NCBI GenBank assembly: GCA_002309695.1
Contig: DBXV01000008.1
Location: 184,356 to 248,355, forward strand
DNA: 64,000 nt
Origin: Myxococcales bacterium UBA1203
GTDB lineage: Bacteria > Myxococcota > Myxococcia > Myxococcales > UBA5297
Reading direction: 5' to 3'
Numbering within the stretch: position 1 is the first letter of the stretch; the number at the start of each line of letters is the position of its first letter. This document shows, one piece after another, positions 37,601-41,666 of this stretch. The position numbers and the translations under genes were made by a program. The notes below the pieces were generated by a model. The model saw only the letters and a program-made list of their open reading frames with translations. It did no database searches and had not been told where the DNA came from.

Positions 37601-40294
37601 ATGGCCAATCTGACGGGCAAGCACGGGTGCGACATCACCATCGGCAGCGAGAATGTGACGCTTGCACTCTCCTACATCGCCTATGGCCAGGTCTCCTTAG
37701 TTGGCACGGCCACCGGCGCGGCCCTTTACAGCTCTGACTGTGGACACGTGACTGCCGAGACGGCAACGTTGACGAGCGGCGATTATCTCAAGGCAGGTGT
37801 CAGCGTGTGCGCCAAAGTCACAGCGCCCGGGGAGTATTTCGACAGTGCGTCGGGTTGCAATGGCGGCGCTTGGACGGCCTCCAGTAGCGACTATATCTGC
37901 GATGTCACCATCGTCTCCGACACCAATACTGCCGTTACCCTGAGTTACTTCGACTCCACAGAGTTGCATGTAACTGCGGCTGCCGGATCGGCTGCATTCA
38001 GCGGAGTCACCGTGGCTGCCTCGACTTGCAGTCAGGCTATTTTAGCTAATAGCACGTTCAGTGAGGTGGCAGCTTCCTACCGGAGTGGCACCTCAATCTG
38101 TGTGAAGGTGCCTGCTGACGATGCGACGAACCATTCCAGCTTTGACGCAGCGACATCCACTGGATGTCTGTGGATTGCCCGCGAGAATGAGTACATTTGC
38201 GATGTTTCCATGAGCGGCGACTCGGTGACGCTGACACTGAACGCCATTGCTTGGCCGGTGCTGACCAATGCGGCTGGACTGACGGTGAAGACGGGCAATT
38301 GCACCAGTGGAACAGCTGTGGAATTCGATGCTGAGGCTCACACCGCTTCCATCAAGGCTGGGACGGTGCTGTGCGCTTCTGTTGCTGCCGACAATGCATC
38401 CTCCAGCATCGACACGACGACAGGCTGCCCTGACAGTGCCTGGGTGGTGGATGGTGCGACGGCTGCCTGCACATTTGCGATGCCTTCCAGTGCAGCGGCA
38501 ATTGCTGCGAGCTATACCGCTTGGCCGGTGCTGACGAAGGGCTCGGGAGTGACGGTTTATGCCGCGGCGAATGGCGTCTGCACAGCCACCGAGATTACCG
38601 AATCTCAGGTCAAGGCAGGGACAGCTTTGTGCGCACAGGCTGCCAAGACTTCCGGTGAAGACCCCGTGCTGAACATAGTTTCTGATGCCGGTTGCCCCGA
38701 GGGCACGTGGAATACTTCAGGCGAACAGGCCGTCTGCCTGTTTGCGATGGGCGCCTCTGCCACCAACGTCACGGCCAGCTATGCTGCTGGTTCCCCTGAA
38801 CCTCCGGTGAACTATACGCTGACGCGCTCCATCGAAGGTATTGAGGTGAGGGCAGGGCTATGCAGTGCGGCAGAGCCAGCGACACCGCTGACATTCATCG
38901 CTAATAGCATCGAAGTCGAGGCAGGAACTTACTGCGCCACCGTTGCTGCCAGTGGGACAGGGACGGTTCTCGATCAGATGTCTGGTTGCCCGGGCAGTAC
39001 TTGGACGGTAGATGGTGCGACCGCAGTCTGCCAGTTTACGGTGTCCGCCAACACGGCCATTTCAGCACTCTATGAGAACGTATATGACTTTAACGTTCAG
39101 CTGGCCGTGGGTTCAGCTAATTATTCTGCCTACACTGTATCAGAGACTAATTGTGAAAGCGCTACGTCCAGTACGTTTGCCAGCATTTCTCTGCCGCAGT
39201 CCTACAAGGCAGGGACTTCCCTCTGCCTGAAGGCCTTGGCAGAGGATGAAGCCAATGCGTCGAGCTTGGATACCTCGAGTGGATGCCTGTGGATTCCTCA
39301 GAACAGCGGCAGTTACTACCTGTGCGATGTGGCTATCGGCAGTGCTGCAGTGATTAAGACGCTGAACGCCGTTGCCTGGCCTGTTTTGACCAATGCGGGC
39401 GGCCTGACGGTGAAGGAGGGCGATTGCGCCAGTGGAACAGCTGTGGATTTCGGCGAAGGCACCACTTCCGTTGTCAAGCCAGGCACAGCGCTGTGTGCCT
39501 CTGCTCCTGCTGACAGCGACAGTTCCAGCATCGACACGGTGTCTGGATGCCCGGGCAGCGTCTGGGTGGTCTCTGGTGAGACTTCGACCTGCACCTTCGA
39601 GATGCCTTCCAGTGCGGCATCGGTTGCGGCCAGTTACACAGCGTGGCCGGTCCTGACGAAGGGATCGGATGGTGTGACGGTTAAGAGAGGTGACTGCACT
39701 GCCGGAACCGCAGTGGACTTCGGCGAAGGCACCACCGCATCCATCAAGGCAGGAACAACGATGTGTGCTCAGGTGAGTGCCTCAACAGGGGATCCTGCGA
39801 GGTCGATTGGCACAGAGACCGGCTGCATTGGCGGTTCGTGGCAGATCATTGAGAACTCTGCCGTCTGCATTTTCACCATGCCGTCCGCTGATGCCACTGT
39901 GAAGGCTGTGTATGCACCAGTTCATTGGTGCGCGGCGCCTAATCCCGCCACGGTGACGTCCGGCAACGTCGTTGTGGATTTGGAGCTTTATGATCCCGCA
40001 AATGTCTTGACGGCAGAGCACGTCGTTTTCGCCTACGGAACCTCAACGACCAGCGAGGCTGGGTGGCTTTCGATAAATGCAGTCAAAGGTGAGAAGACAG
40101 GAAATAACGATCACTATCGGGCGACCGTCAGCACAGAGGCCTTTGACGCTCTGGAAGCCGGCACGCCCTACAACTTCGTCTTTAAGATCAGTGCCAACGG
40201 GACCGACTGGTTCTACTGCACGCCTGCTGGACCGACGCAGGTTCTGTCTCAGGCCACCGGAGGCATGGGAACGATGACCAGAAGCGCCGACTAA
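19607..40294 (+). CDS. Giant 6895-residue cysteine-rich repeat lipoprotein
   Basis: One uninterrupted 20.7 kb frame. GGAAGGAG lies seven bases before the ATG. The N-terminus is a lipoprotein signal with lipobox LVSC (Cys 24). Regions in order: DUF4215-type repeats, about residues 63-1090; short C-x-I-D-G repeats, 1140-1388; C-x3-GG-x-W repeats, 1390-1660; three more DUF4215 units, 1690-1850; InlB-like beta repeats, 1887-2630, with an acidic D/E/G linker near 2425-2480; an AT-rich unique segment, 2841-3188; about 35 units of ~99 residues with conserved Cys and Trp, 3300-6770; and a C-terminal beta-like cap. No catalytic domain, LPXTG, MYXO-CTERM or autotransporter barrel is visible. Probably a disulfide-stabilised surface adhesin or stalk (inference). 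GC content is well below the flanking genes. Terminator at 40328-40360. Confidence 0.95.
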   Translation: MKSSMKKFVTSIAVALMAIGLVSCTEPKSITCKTGIICPAGTKCAEHEKKCLSPDDKNNGIICGDGVIDADKGEECDDGNTIDYDGCSALCKLESCGDGIVQRQFIKHTYDEEGLLIISSTVDPTSVRIEICDPGEAGVGPEKCLAEDAMGGDGQIVRACQSNLQCGNGVVDPGEVCDHGNGLGGNGSFHCSKDCGSTNECGNGILDNDPSSIVGRTPEECDKGDVEQGLSAVFNLTQIKQEWIEAGLPHCLDSCVVQLCGDGKVNGDEQCDPGIVGSSSVICNSDCTLSECGDGIVNGLAGEECDGDLNDASQWAEDATTGKKIWKGSADCTKFCKHNICGDEYFFKDSEGNLKPNHNGEVEECDDGNRGSNFCTRACKKNICGDMFIGKIKLSENGQNLPIELFVDICEEGKDDKSCFPEQCDDGPDGSRTCTKLCTRSSCGDGIVNEVAQEKCDSGAEEKDNAGNWANCNYDCTLPVCGDGILNESAGEQCDHNLGEGGTIGNRLCNFDCTVSKCGDGKINAQDDEYCDPGDASRDANDPLHNWATCNYDCTKVVCGDKLVNTAANEQCDHGLGENSQVGTAACNYNCTLSTCGDGIVNKVAGEECDDGSLDDESQWNVDETTGVRTWKGSVRCNSDCTFSVCGDGKRNAVANEVCDHNLATRDSTQNTWDTDGISLNPALWTLRTEEQGGSANCNWDCKSVSVCGDGVVNPGSGEECDHNLGEGSETGTAVCNSDCTFAICGDGKVNTAADEVCDHGQAVRNADVSIWKGEGAAPAFFDLNEAAWTLRTKEEGGNAACNWDCKSVNACGDGIVNKAAGEVCDPDTGTTSDSKKAQAFSLACNDDCTESRCGDGKINNFKANDDDAPVETCDDAGGNITQLLMMKDALAAFCTGKDDQAAIFFTDDQDNSYTFCKSGNVILEYTESDFADEAQRAAANTRLRAAKEYYYETIYLGGALYNNKCFNNAFAAENRSIVCQKSECGNGKIDFGEVCESVLNDDGTIAYGEDGKPKYIDIYEKSVSYCSTDCRSTGVCGNGIVDNTNGMEEVCDPPTNGCLMCESGLTCGNGKLESGEACDTGSYYLPDNHGYCVISESNTLDSNSWNLVIYNSNPTASYTSAGACTADDVKGEWRVSDDSLVGACYLPTNCIPDSIQTKCLKKKADLSKCPEVTTSPLGDCYEQIEASYQCSIGVEGPVGTWTVSACWVGDDSSGSWIGDTLGCWIDNVKTDEISYCLVDGSRLSSTCLKDGTHLSQACVSNENSDTWIPKGNVCIIDGEENYSGNYCTIGSDIYTTYNGCAIGDVPVSSVERCVIDGVPQASTSYCAVSETDLSKFTQVSFCEIDGQRVEQGQKCSIESVYACFIDGEKKTSVELQGCYIENVLNSEITSQEECETEGIGGTWNPTYSVASQTECEAHRGTWSIDVVVTVENCIENGGEIINVALTSANCASEFAGTWQEISLSTASLCQANGGYWLESVLNASNCAANGGEWMPIDLTEDNCASVAQGTWTAFNHTQSSCEDEDVGGHWTEVSLDGANCGTVGGEWREIDATSANCGHFGGTWQNVEIANQESCVLLGGDWNAVTEDTCRALGNGTWTAAALDNKESCENEFGGKWDTNRSLSAADCTRNNGTMKERGKVSDKRACNSYGGNWTPKEFSGNTCGTSGDETQAGEGELLAICVTKSCNLATCGDGYVQTNIPNVADGEMQTNPELITATETCDHGSGKTEDSSFGGMAVDKDGYALVGAVAGQPMDGASNYCNYNCQINECGDGITNAAAGEQCDWGMSGDVYNGMEYCPNMASTCDVCTKGAAGKGGCVWKHVGCGNGKVEYFENTGVKEICDTIIDSHGKFGLVDGTLYVKAQTDCNANGGYPCNVCLNCSEAKKYYSVTAVPDNEHGTIVASSIGIYCNSTSSGALCSVLTDRNAVEHPVEFQAIPEEGYRLANWNYPSDVCEVTTSDDENRQYVLTCKAELIDSTDSLKKLTIGAVFVAENYNVVVSNAAPDGQVVKVVDETTNVLGSVSGICTQPEGAQTHACGCALDEAAVNYVCSGYAGDTITLTATPNAADGYVFIRWEGGCPNVKLNYVGDTNTVASAECTGVVGTGWDIQPVFKKQYKLHYGIASVNAEGGSISSSVASDTLLDADSEVALVAVSNPGYTFTGWGTTATVETPDFTCLDNSNTSNPCIIRMTHDTDVFAFFNAINPTIDISSRIENVGEGEPQILCNSNSGDEGEGTTSADCVEFQCRESGNASDTWGDCSRYATHDYYTKTIEIKRHETGVAAESAYYQFTSWTGCTAGCDEAAASNMCCHLTLVSSNTDFVVKANYASNKMRVDFSTQYDVTGENAVFNCADRDDSGKNGLCSDLVFERNAVVTASLSLEGSTCQSDKFISMRDHDDEDKLIQAYCECVGGILTNCKGCGEDEATGDEGNNDASTPSGDEGDVDAGNVTPDDENDAGEGDEGDEDAEVIPGGGESGSGMVCTAKEQYHKTLEGGVPSLQLTLDQNRTVDVTYTRASTAKVSIAPYLGSNINGTVTLTTSASANVAGAIQGIVAYCYGESKGNCSADVGLNLELKADAEAADGYEFVGWRITGSGRTGEFINATAPIITLTSDTAVVPIFAPSLSVSMNRSIAAAQIRCGFDVVADASNNLLISCRSAEGTNCEGVLDTTTTAGESHCLPADGSDYVNCAANSVKYRINSSDWNDGSDGYYMYRACNGGQIIETHTTSGVHNNSSSEGTPVLVNGESGKPAHRCVIASNTGKECNGAYAYGTQIALETLYLDTYDEPQWKINGAFVDSGRIYSYTEGEGETARTYYGYNLSFAGLTDAMANYTISTKQQVAYENNTSVYGCYITQNDSKTLNEDIESSTDCDAVGGSWELVSEPGVNDDIECWQYGWVANVDTYGMESDISSGIPQALDSAPAITTTHYLTREGTQSGSLRQTKTRNIVNPGYEFVASKIGSSAEECAMLEKNESLAGTTFFLLKVKASTDREMNWRSRTSNPYTNSTYVNGFEQNTYCSEQLSERVVTVQRNVVQKRLCKEGGSNRICGGNYYCRPFECYSDDKCYRYESSTNQNGYVLCDSDGKYKNSGYTNVTHLVQDWPAPNNLTTWEIAEDWSIVSSVTNDSPSWENWICNTAPIALPVPNYKGYSTTCLPSAENLNDENEFKRFVTSAADVDWNNETTCAGYFYVRLDSLSEGTTSFAYSPKNVVMEIPGEGVAWKSIKVADNATSADVPVTASKTITAVPGQTVIAIAEAKANYSMADWVITGATCQHESTEAYSKAICQFVMPVGDVTLKPVAQETSHTLKLAVSGGTATCAIAAADAADCSAEGLTYSSANCQRESNTIASTTKLCVKVVPTDDTYELLGEPRCFLGTDLASAANQSECEGLTGCYVTGDDDSVVKDAEIEESACVGANQTWKTATWQSTINGTSDVTYSCISSDDTNYPTVITSFVDGAQVGKTCLVNMATDNTVSANFTRKPQLSASIIPPKTEGSDEGGRNMSCGYKFGLDTEVFHCLNEWMTHDTYYFSGTNIQLNAELGTDGYEFLESNNRQSCNGGTWAPNAVCSFIMSGPKTYSAYALFSLKPLLNVVFTPTDGGTLHHADVACDSPELAFGESTWSVGATSETTGSDHCLKATPSSFYEFLTTNNMTTCNGGEWTAAGASEPTSYLCSVHMTENAGDAHVNAIFTRRPVITVSSNADASTGTIACCDTTCKNSTDGSYKCCTGADCCTDGFVAVSSPTTIPSGAQFPVASGDSFCVQANVLAAHTLFDLENSKCPGATENKWTVVTENESYRCNIADITNTGAYTDTSVTAGFMKDGAAATTVIAHGDGLVQCKTIKTADAATCADGLTGLAACGHSTDITHYLGADESLCVVAAGSDSTHTELNKAMSFAGCTGGSWSDEGVCVVAAGNPTVVVNFTAKPKLTTSVVGSGKLVSCENSSTEVAAETSYHSYASVAGSASSVDVCALPAEGNTMDTASGCPGSSWNYVGNSYKCTVTMDSDKAVQASFTTIQTYDVNVTNSGNGSLKCVHLDTGADCSSANFATASDCGVKYTLTKHLNPATNEETLDYLCVQASTDADYIFKANTSFCPSGVWTTDAVTGNSLCSVKYGESTATVVATFKAQPKLTVALNCPLEYNDCGNITISPTLTADGDSTNVYHVAAGTEVTLSATIADAAKDAVEFLAANNSGCPSSLGWEINPDHDLAICIWTMGEDSITIEPRASVKPLLTVNLGEDAAINGDNRVSCVSPFANVADATSYHLTGENVTVCVQPGPTHTLNMGNGCDGRMWTLLDSANGIYSCTVTMDSNKTVTATYTDIPSYTVSINGNGMMCAKSTVNVGSENSVDCTSLTYTTACGTSQTLTMQDNKGEPADTVDVLCIKGVSTDDLFFDAAASSCDGAAFTGGTPVNGVVDSGYCKVVYGKDAAVTGATRAQPTLTCQNVCTPTLTGCSGITVSGDLCSKQVKAGTEIQATVDASANENYEFLAASNTTSCNGGAWTGNSCTLIMSAAGNNEVRANYSLKPMLNFSSTCSPELTGGVCTAPTVTVGGTALTSGSYIATDSTVSAAANAPENYEFLPANNANTCNGGVWTGNAADGYTCSFTATGKESYSITPVYSQKPNVTAEAVCSPALSEGTCGTLTSETTGYQATGTSITVTAAATGNYEFLPANNGTTCNGGAWTKPENSDYTCTFVANANATNSVRPVFTQKPKLTLVQRPSSSATFYDCTGEEASAISETELYYATGTSVSICVTTGAGYTFNDSASTCPDGSWTDSGTMKKCSVTMNGDKSIVVVSDAQNAGALYVSSEGTGAGSLQCAVGTYKYYNGWGENNVSTSNLTCPPDGSSYSSCDASYILNSTTGPSYGWNNSQNSYKKYLCVQESPDSNSFMDSNTCNAIGGNWTESRALCRINYNTSGGLNFVFTKYPTVSASIQCMPAPESGTCGTLTGPTPAQITSDSTSVSVSVTPSSDYEFLTSANSETCSTTWTSSGDTWSCNWTMGLHDANVSVTPVLTKKPQLTVSMGEGMQIVACNGETEVVTSGAIYTTGTSVKVCVGVTDSSYRFDPETDSGCPAAAGWQNDGATGNYSCQLTMVGDKVVTASAVIKPYLALVVEPTGSGAFVACPDDASSVVASGYYYGNVNICVQANAGYEFSASGWTETATAGIYKKTVNVTSSQMVTATFIPMPQLTVNLLPEAGGSTVDCTSGNAATVDGPYATNSSVDVCVKAAENYAFDVTSACGAGNWSALTGEQAGIYTCSVTMSGDQSVSASFTSLTRTVSVSANGSGTVAYQVISSGTCADATEGAYAAVTEDIGLNSGDTLCVKGTVTGADDEFKPTASTCPGTLTGSICSVAYADVESVSDRHVIMTFGAKPVVTVNVTGDGQIVACEASGAAFVSGAHVATGGTADICVKASDGYQFNSSVGCPGTDGWTANGDNYKCHLAVSGDTNVYAGFNAVAASQMTVLVNSIGGASKCQVIDANLSCPVVGDVSYTACTSSYVVAQDKQLCVTDGNDASAHVELNTASSFCAGQTFMGKLCDVPYTDNNPKTVVMVYAAEPTLTINAPANSWTLYEGGACTGTAITNLQHPTGTQLCVKAGTVAGATFDPSDGCNSGAWTQMGMGEDYTCNVTMAANSAVTLNFIGTGTLAVTTNLTGEPLPDYYEVFNGACGTENPASAVVGNFNEGTTLCVKQKAVTGYTFNDASGCPGTGWTLNGNVYQCEVTIAKGVTSTVTMNYAASAAFSIAVSGGTGYTDYSVATGTCALASSFATLSGTESYPVGQQLCIKALAEDDAHHLVLDTTRGCMWSDAGEGYYVCDVTVRAPSTAMTIYVNPWGTLTVGTGVTVTQNACGETAGGSVADNAQVKSGTVLCATASKTNLLTTEGCPGGTWDTTGSDATCQFTMGSGNASVLANYELPEGQKTLTIMPSGTGAVVYTGACTTVTAESTTTSATAFDANTALCVVVDDEDTTNHRSLDVSAVCHGTANWTDMANLTGKHGCDITIGSENVTLALSYIAYGQVSLVGTATGAALYSSDCGHVTAETATLTSGDYLKAGVSVCAKVTAPGEYFDSASGCNGGAWTASSSDYICDVTIVSDTNTAVTLSYFDSTELHVTAAAGSAAFSGVTVAASTCSQAILANSTFSEVAASYRSGTSICVKVPADDATNHSSFDAATSTGCLWIARENEYICDVSMSGDSVTLTLNAIAWPVLTNAAGLTVKTGNCTSGTAVEFDAEAHTASIKAGTVLCASVAADNASSSIDTTTGCPDSAWVVDGATAACTFAMPSSAAAIAASYTAWPVLTKGSGVTVYAAANGVCTATEITESQVKAGTALCAQAAKTSGEDPVLNIVSDAGCPEGTWNTSGEQAVCLFAMGASATNVTASYAAGSPEPPVNYTLTRSIEGIEVRAGLCSAAEPATPLTFIANSIEVEAGTYCATVAASGTGTVLDQMSGCPGSTWTVDGATAVCQFTVSANTAISALYENVYDFNVQLAVGSANYSAYTVSETNCESATSSTFASISLPQSYKAGTSLCLKALAEDEANASSLDTSSGCLWIPQNSGSYYLCDVAIGSAAVIKTLNAVAWPVLTNAGGLTVKEGDCASGTAVDFGEGTTSVVKPGTALCASAPADSDSSSIDTVSGCPGSVWVVSGETSTCTFEMPSSAASVAASYTAWPVLTKGSDGVTVKRGDCTAGTAVDFGEGTTASIKAGTTMCAQVSASTGDPARSIGTETGCIGGSWQIIENSAVCIFTMPSADATVKAVYAPVHWCAAPNPATVTSGNVVVDLELYDPANVLTAEHVVFAYGTSTTSEAGWLSINAVKGEKTGNNDHYRATVSTEAFDALEAGTPYNFVFKISANGTDWFYCTPAGPTQVLSQATGGMGTMTRSAD
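19792..22880 (+). repeat. DUF4215 / Myxococcus cysteine-rich repeat array (about 21 units)
   Basis: Units open with C-G-[DN]-G-x-[IV]-[NDV], contain E-x-C-D-[DHP]-G in the middle, and close with C-N-x-D-C. Clear units include CGDGVIDADKGEECDDGN, CGDGIVNEVAQEKCDSG, CGDGILNESAGEQCDHN and CGDGKVNTAADEVCDHG. Three further units recur near 24,680, 24,920 and 25,085. Unit length varies from about 35 to over 60 residues because of inserts between the Cys pairs. Confidence 0.93.
23030..23770 (+). repeat. Short C-x-I-D-G repeat block
   Basis: About a dozen short units of 15-25 residues, each with an aromatic or hydrophobic residue after Cys, then [IV]-[DEG]-[GN]: ACYLPTNCI, GCWIDNVK, YCLVDGSR, VCIIDGEE, GCAIGDVP, RCVIDGVP, FCEIDGQR, ACFIDGEKK, GCYIENVL. 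I do not recognise this as a named family. Confidence 0.75.
23775..24585 (+). repeat. C-x3-GG-x-W repeat block
   Basis: About twelve units of 20-24 residues with consensus (S/N)xxCxxxGGxWxxxxL. Examples are ECEAHRGTW, LCQANGGYW, NCAANGGEW, NCGTVGGEW, NCGHFGGTW, SCVLLGGDW and ACNSYGGNW. The Cys and Trp are constant while the intervening residues change freely. Confidence 0.82.
25265..27490 (+). repeat. InlB-like beta-repeat region with acidic linker
   Basis: Six or seven units resembling divergent InlB B-repeats (Flg_new-like): each has a hydrophobic strand, then GG or G-turn, then G-Y-x-F-x-x-W. Clear cases are EEGYRLANWNYP, ADGYVFIRWEGGC, NPGYTFTGWGT and ADGYEFVGWRITG. Near 26,870-27,050 an Asp/Glu/Gly-rich linker of about 60 residues interrupts the series. 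Confidence 0.75.
28130..29170 (+). other. AT-rich non-repetitive segment inside the giant gene
   Basis: About 345 codons with visibly higher A+T than the surrounding gene, but the frame stays open. It encodes Tyr/Asn/Ser-rich sequence with Cys clusters (RLCKEGGSNRICGGNYYCRP, ECYSDDKCYRYES) and only one C-x3-GG-x-W-like unit near its start. The flanking sequence returns to the regular beta repeats on both sides. A shorter AT-rich stretch lies at about 34,060-34,420. Confidence 0.7.
29530..39915 (+). repeat. Array of about 35 Cys/Trp repeat units (~99 residues each)
   Basis: Each unit begins with a strand such as KPxLTV, continues with G-x-G and a Cys, then [TS]-x-[VIL]-x-[VI]-C-V-x-A, then Y-x-F and C-x-G-x-W, and closes with Y-x-C-x-[VF]-x-M before the next K/A-x-P. 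Examples of the Cys/Trp step are SCNGGTW, TCNGGEW, GCPGSSW, GCDGRMW, TCPDGSW and GCPGTDGW. Most units carry about four Cys, which suggests two disulfides per unit. The last six or seven units drift towards AWPVLTN/AWPVLTK openings. Confidence 0.9.
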
Positions 40295-40327
40295 GGCAGT
40301 TCGGCAAAGAGCTATTCGCAGCACGGG

Positions 40328-40360
40328 AAAGCCCCTCGCCAATTACGAGGGGCTTTTTCT
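40328..40360 (+). terminator. Intrinsic terminator of the giant lipoprotein gene
   Basis: AAGCCCCTCG (40329-40338) pairs perfectly with CGAGGGGCTT (40346-40355) around loop CCAATTA, followed by TTTCTTTC. Lies 34 bases after the stop codon. Confidence 0.93.
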
Positions 40361-40461
40361 TTCTCCGCCGTTTCTCTGCGCGGGCAGGCTGCGCGGCAAT
40401 TCCCCCCAACGTTTTGCTTGATTTTGTCGCTGCCGTTCGACTAGAGGCCGCGCCCGTTTTT

Positions 40462-40538
40462 GGGCTTGTAGCTCAGCTGGATAGAGTGTTGGCCTCCGAA
40501 GCCAAAGGCCATGGGTTCGAATCCCATCAAGCCCGCCA
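40462..40538 (+). tRNA. tRNA-Arg (anticodon CCG)
   Basis: Acceptor GGGCTTG (40462-40468) pairs with CAAGCCC (40528-40534), discriminator G, and the 3' CCA is encoded (40536-40538). The D-loop reads GCTCAGCTGGATAGAGT. The anticodon arm TTGGC-CTCCGAA-GCCAA gives CCG at 40496-40498, reading CGG arginine codons. The T-arm is ATGGG-TTCGAAT-CCCAT. Confidence 0.97.
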
Positions 40539-40540
40539 CG

Positions 40541-40581
40541 AAACCGGAACCAGGTCCTCCATGCTGGTTCCGGTTTTTTTA
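40541..40581 (+). terminator. Intrinsic terminator after tRNA-Arg
   Basis: AAACCGGAACCAG (40541-40553) and CTGGTTCCGGTTT (40564-40576) form a perfect 13-bp stem with a ten-base loop, followed by TTTT. It starts three bases after the encoded CCA. Confidence 0.93.
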
Positions 40582-40623
40582 TGCCCCGAAGAAGGAGAAC
40601 GGTGTGTCCGCAGACGCGATTCT

Positions 40624-41517
40624 TCATTCGCTGAGACGGCCCGTCCGGCACTCCTCTTCCGTCAGGTAATTTTCCAGAAACGGAATGGCGCGCAGCGTGT
40701 CTGTCAGAGCGGCTGGCGTATCCTCGGGGGCGGCTGCATCGGCGGCGTAATGGACGCGCACGAGGCAAAGCCCTTCGGCCGGGGCGCGAAAAGGATGGGG
40801 TTTCTCACCGCGGACCATGGCCAGGAGGGACTGTTCGTCGGTGAGACCTGTGCCAAAGGCCAGGGCAGCGGCCATGAGACTGCGGACCTGATAGCGGCCA
40901 AAGCCGGTGCCGCGAATCTCCGTGAGGATGCCGCGGCGCTCATCGGCTTCGAGAAGGCGCGGCGCTGTGATTTGGCGCGCCTTGCTGCCGTCGCGGGCGC
41001 GGGAGGCAGAAAAGGCAGAAAGGTCGGGCTGAGCAGACAGAATTTCCAGAGCAATGCGCAGCCGGTGCGGGTCCACGGAGTCCTGGATGTGGCCGGCTTC
41101 TGTGTCACAGCCGCCTGGCAGCCTCGGCCATTTTGTTTCGTCTTTGCTGCCCGCGAGGACGGATGCCGAGAGCCGATAGCGGTACGTTTTGCCTGTGGCC
41201 GACCAGTGGGCGTGGAAGGAGGGCTCCGCCGGGGTCAGGGCGCGGACGCGAAGCGTGGAAGGCAGCGTGTCATTCAGAAGGCGCTGCATGGCCGCGCAGT
41301 CCACGTCGGATCGCGTCTGGAAAGAGATGGCCTGCCCCAGAGCCTGCACGCGGGCGTCGGTGCGGGAGGCGCCGAAGGGCGAGGCGCCGATGCCGATTCG
41401 ATGAAGCGCGGAGGCCAGAACGCCGCCCACAGTGGGCAGGCTGGCCTGCGGCTGGAACCCCAGATAAGGCCGCCCGTCATAGGCAAGGAGCAGGGCGTAA
41501 TTTCGTCGCGGAGGCAT
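40624..41517 (-). CDS. truA: tRNA pseudouridine(38-40) synthase
   Basis: Converts uridines 38-40 of the anticodon stem to pseudouridine. 297 residues. The N-terminal LLLAYDGRPYLGFQPQ is the TruA opening and GASRTDARVQALGQ contains the catalytic Asp. FHAHWSATGKTYRYRL and GFGRYQVRSLMAAALAFGTG match later conserved blocks. A short internal C-terminal extension (AAADAAAPEDTPAALTDT) is non-conserved. It is convergent with the tRNA-Arg terminator and divergent from the PBP1C gene, with a 149-base gap that should hold both promoters. Confidence 0.95.
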   Translation of the reverse strand: MPPRRNYALLLAYDGRPYLGFQPQASLPTVGGVLASALHRIGIGASPFGASRTDARVQALGQAISFQTRSDVDCAAMQRLLNDTLPSTLRVRALTPAEPSFHAHWSATGKTYRYRLSASVLAGSKDETKWPRLPGGCDTEAGHIQDSVDPHRLRIALEILSAQPDLSAFSASRARDGSKARQITAPRLLEADERRGILTEIRGTGFGRYQVRSLMAAALAFGTGLTDEQSLLAMVRGEKPHPFRAPAEGLCLVRVHYAADAAAPEDTPAALTDTLRAIPFLENYLTEEECRTGRLSE

Positions 41518-41666
41518 GGATGGGGAGCTGTTGAGGCGGCGTGAAGGGCGCGGTGATGGGAATGGCCAAAGTGCGTCGCATTGGACGGCGCTTTCGGCTT
41601 AGAGGCGGCGCCCCAAACACCGCGGGCGCGGGCAGTTCAAGGACAGGCGGATGAGGCAGGAAACGG

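Noticed and set aside
35897..37624. 575-codon minus-strand frame inside the giant gene
   Set aside because: The plus strand shows repeat-by-repeat conservation of Cys and Trp; the minus-strand translation is irregular and has no repeats of its own beyond those forced by the plus strand.
19607..40294. Possible CRISPR array or DNA-level tandem repeat
   Set aside because: The repeats are protein-level with variable DNA; spacers and identical short direct repeats are absent.
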